Assembly: GCA_002496955.1 (NCBI GenBank)
Contig: DALZ01000045.1
Span: 1 to 7,230, forward strand
Direction: 5' to 3'
Origin: Euryarchaeota archaeon UBA128
Lineage (GTDB): Archaea; Thermoplasmatota; Poseidoniia; Poseidoniales; Poseidoniaceae
DNA: 7,230 bases
This document shows, one piece after another, positions 6,230 through 7,230 of this stretch (position 1 is its first letter; each line of letters starts with the position of its first letter). The notes under the pieces are model-generated. The model did no database searches. It was not told the DNA's origin and saw nothing but the letters and a program-made list of their open reading frames with translations. The position numbers and the translations under genes were made by a program.

Positions 6230-6904
6230 ATGGCATACGTCTCGAATAATTCTGATGAGGGTTCACCGACTGTCCTCATAGTCGAATCCAACACCATGTC
6301 AATCCAACGCTTAACCTCGATCTTTAAAATTAAAGATTTCAACATTGAAATTTGTCAAGACGGCGATCGCGCAGTTGACGAATATATTAGATTAGACCCA
6401 GAGTTAGTGGTCATATCCTTAGACATACCATCTCTTGATGGTCACTTAACTGCGCTTGAGATGAGAGAACATGGCGGCGATGCAAGAATCGTTTTCGTAG
6501 CTCCACGCAGACTTGCAAGCACGGCCTCTGATGCCAGATTCTCTGCTGGTGCCGTTGCTTGGCTACAAAAACCGATTACCGCCGCAGTGCTAGATGAGCA
6601 ATGGGAAACTATTCTCGGCCCCATTCCAGAGGCGCCAGGGCTGGAGGATTTGGACGAACTCTACCCAATTGATCGTATCAAGCCAGAAGAAGACGACGGC
6701 CCTATGCCACTTCCGGCACTACCGGGATTGCCATTGCCCGGGATAGATTCAGCGCCCGGAGAACTAGTTGTCCCAGAATTGCCGTTACCGCCGCTTGAAA
6801 ATAGTGCAGCAAAAAAGCGTAAACCCCGCCTTGTATTATACATGGTTATTGTTTCTTTAGCAATTGGTATTGCTTATTACCTTTCGTCAGGGTATCTGCT
6901 CTGA
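6230..6904 (+). CDS. Degenerate response-regulator receiver protein with Pro-rich linker and C-terminal membrane anchor
   Basis: A 224-residue protein. Residues 13-128 form a receiver (CheY-like) domain: PTVLIVESN for the first strand, PELVVISLDIPSLDG for the third strand and loop, and GAVAWLQKP near the end. The signalling residues are altered. The acidic pair is Glu19-Ser20, the phosphoacceptor position four before the loop Pro67 is Ser63 rather than Asp, the Thr/Ser switch position is Ala91, and only Lys114 is standard. Phosphorylation by a histidine kinase is therefore unlikely, although Asp65 two residues on leaves some doubt. An acidic stretch (138-156) and a Pro/Leu-rich linker (157-189) lead to a basic KKRKPR and a hydrophobic helix (about 201-219) at the extreme C-terminus, which would leave the receiver in the cytoplasm. 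AGGTTGAC directly precedes the ATG. No DNA-binding or enzymatic output domain is present, so I infer a membrane-bound binding or scaffold role. Confidence 0.82.
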   Translation: MAYVSNNSDEGSPTVLIVESNTMSIQRLTSIFKIKDFNIEICQDGDRAVDEYIRLDPELVVISLDIPSLDGHLTALEMREHGGDARIVFVAPRRLASTASDARFSAGAVAWLQKPITAAVLDEQWETILGPIPEAPGLEDLDELYPIDRIKPEEDDGPMPLPALPGLPLPGIDSAPGELVVPELPLPPLENSAAKKRKPRLVLYMVIVSLAIGIAYYLSSGYLL

Positions 6905-7126
6905 ACTTACTGGGGCTACGACTAGGCGAGCATTTTCCGTAACAATCGTGCCCGTTGGTGCTGACACTATCTGTGTTATCTTAACACTTGAGTCGGTTAG
7001 TAAAGTGTTATCACATTGGCCCAATCTTTCACTGAGTAAACGGCTCTTTCGCCATGCATGATAAAGTAACCAAGTGGGCAAACTTAGACACAGCAAGGCA
7101 ATCAGCCACAGGAACAAATCACCCAT
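6887..7126 (-). CDS. Small single-pass membrane protein, unknown function
   Basis: A 79-residue protein I do not recognise. It begins MGDLFLWLIALLCLSLPTWLL, a transmembrane or uncleaved signal-anchor segment (about 4-22), followed by the basic HAWRKSR. By the positive-inside rule this suggests a short N-terminus outside and the remaining 50 or so residues in the cytoplasm. The soluble part (VKITQIVSAPTGTIVTENAR) looks beta-rich. The frame is open back to 7222, but that stretch is the coding end of the upstream gene in another frame. The start at 7126 follows AGGTGA with a 4-nt gap; the adjacent ATG at 7129 would be too close to it. The 3' end overlaps the convergent receiver gene by 18 bp. 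Being a short frame in a compact genome, it could be spurious, but the ribosome-binding site and membrane segment at the start argue for a real gene. Confidence 0.55.
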   Translation of the reverse strand: MGDLFLWLIALLCLSLPTWLLYHAWRKSRLLSERLGQCDNTLLTDSSVKITQIVSAPTGTIVTENARLVVAPVSSEQIP

Positions 7127-7130
7127 CATC

Positions 7131-7136
7131 TCACCT
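7131..7136 (-). promoter_or_regulatory. Ribosome-binding site of the small membrane protein, overlapping the upstream stop codon
   Basis: AGGTGA on the minus strand (7136-7131) matches the complement of the archaeal 16S rRNA 3' end. It contains the TGA that ends the upstream frame and stands 4 nt before the ATG at 7126, so the two genes are probably translated from one mRNA with coupling. Confidence 0.5.
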
Positions 7137-7230
7137 ATCTTGAAGAGCCTTCCAAGAGATTTTTGCATATTCTTTTGCCGCTTCCATCGGACTTTTTGCT
7201 CTATGAATGCCCGAACCAACAATAATACAA
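7131..7230 (-). CDS. C-terminal fragment of a probable phosphate-binding TIM-barrel enzyme, OMP-decarboxylase-like
   Basis: The minus strand enters the window in an open frame of 32 codons ending at TGA (7131-7133). The peptide contains IIVGSGIHRAKSPMEAAKEY and ends AKISWKALQDR. This resembles the last strand and helix of orotidine 5'-phosphate decarboxylase, whose typical pattern is IIVGRGI...DP-EAAK-Y...W-AY, or of a related barrel such as hexulose-phosphate synthase. The strand-loop 'VG-GI' binds substrate phosphate in these enzymes. OMP decarboxylase normally has Arg in this loop, where Ser stands here, so the exact enzyme is uncertain. Codon content and the coupled ribosome-binding site of the next gene support a true coding end. 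The rest lies outside the window. Confidence 0.5.
   Translation of the reverse strand, partial: CIIVGSGIHRAKSPMEAAKEYAKISWKALQDR

Noticed and set aside
6661..6843. Minus-strand open frame opposite the Pro-rich linker of the receiver protein
   Set aside because: A Gly/Ser-rich antisense translation is what Pro/Leu-rich codons produce on the other strand; there is no independent support for a gene. The antisense frames at 400-621, 3547-3732, 5916-6179 and 6442-6624 were set aside for similar reasons.
7137..7222. Longer form of the small membrane protein starting at 7222
   Set aside because: This stretch is the coding end of the upstream gene in another frame, and the good ribosome-binding site stands only before 7126.
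1..7230. tRNA, rRNA, insertion sequence, integrase site or defence system
   Set aside because: No cloverleaf, conserved rRNA stretch, transposase, recombinase, nuclease or toxin-antitoxin pattern was seen on either strand.

Overview
The window reads as a piece of a planktonic archaeal genome, most likely a marine Thermoplasmatota lineage such as Marine Group II (Candidatus Poseidoniales). The archaeal assignment rests on a ribosomal protein LX (eL20) - prefoldin alpha - ftsY gene block, on TATA-like boxes about 22-28 nt before several likely start codons (suggesting leaderless transcripts), and on an exported subtilase with thrombospondin type 3 calcium repeats and a C-terminal membrane anchor. 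The narrower group assignment is inference; no rRNA or other decisive marker is present.

Layout, left to right. Positions 1-162 (minus) hold the N-terminal 54 residues of an actin-like ATPase of the MreB/MamK type, cut by the window edge. After a 112-nt intergenic region with a TATA-like box and small inverted repeats comes a 1022-residue secreted, membrane-anchored subtilisin-like protease (275-3343, minus). A 99-bp divergent promoter region separates it from a plus-strand cluster: LX (3443-3715), prefoldin alpha (3754-4311), the SRP receptor FtsY (4321-5760), a DUF1844-family protein (5800-6174) and a tail-anchored degenerate response-regulator receiver protein (6230-6904). At the right, two minus-strand genes converge on the cluster: a small single-pass membrane protein (6887-7126), overlapping the receiver gene by 18 bp, and upstream of it the last 32 codons of a gene (7131-7230) that looks like the end of an orotidine-5'-phosphate-decarboxylase-like TIM barrel.

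The plus-strand cluster joins nascent-chain functions: a large-subunit ribosomal protein, a co-translational chaperone subunit and the membrane receptor for ribosome-SRP complexes. The two genes after ftsY do not belong to the usual archaeal core set. One is a DUF1844 protein, a family best known from bacteria. The other is a receiver domain in which the phosphoacceptor Asp is replaced by Ser, joined by a Pro-rich linker to a C-terminal transmembrane helix. These two are the least explained parts of the window. There is no gene-free stretch longer than about 110 nt. I saw no tRNA, rRNA, CRISPR array, insertion sequence or origin.
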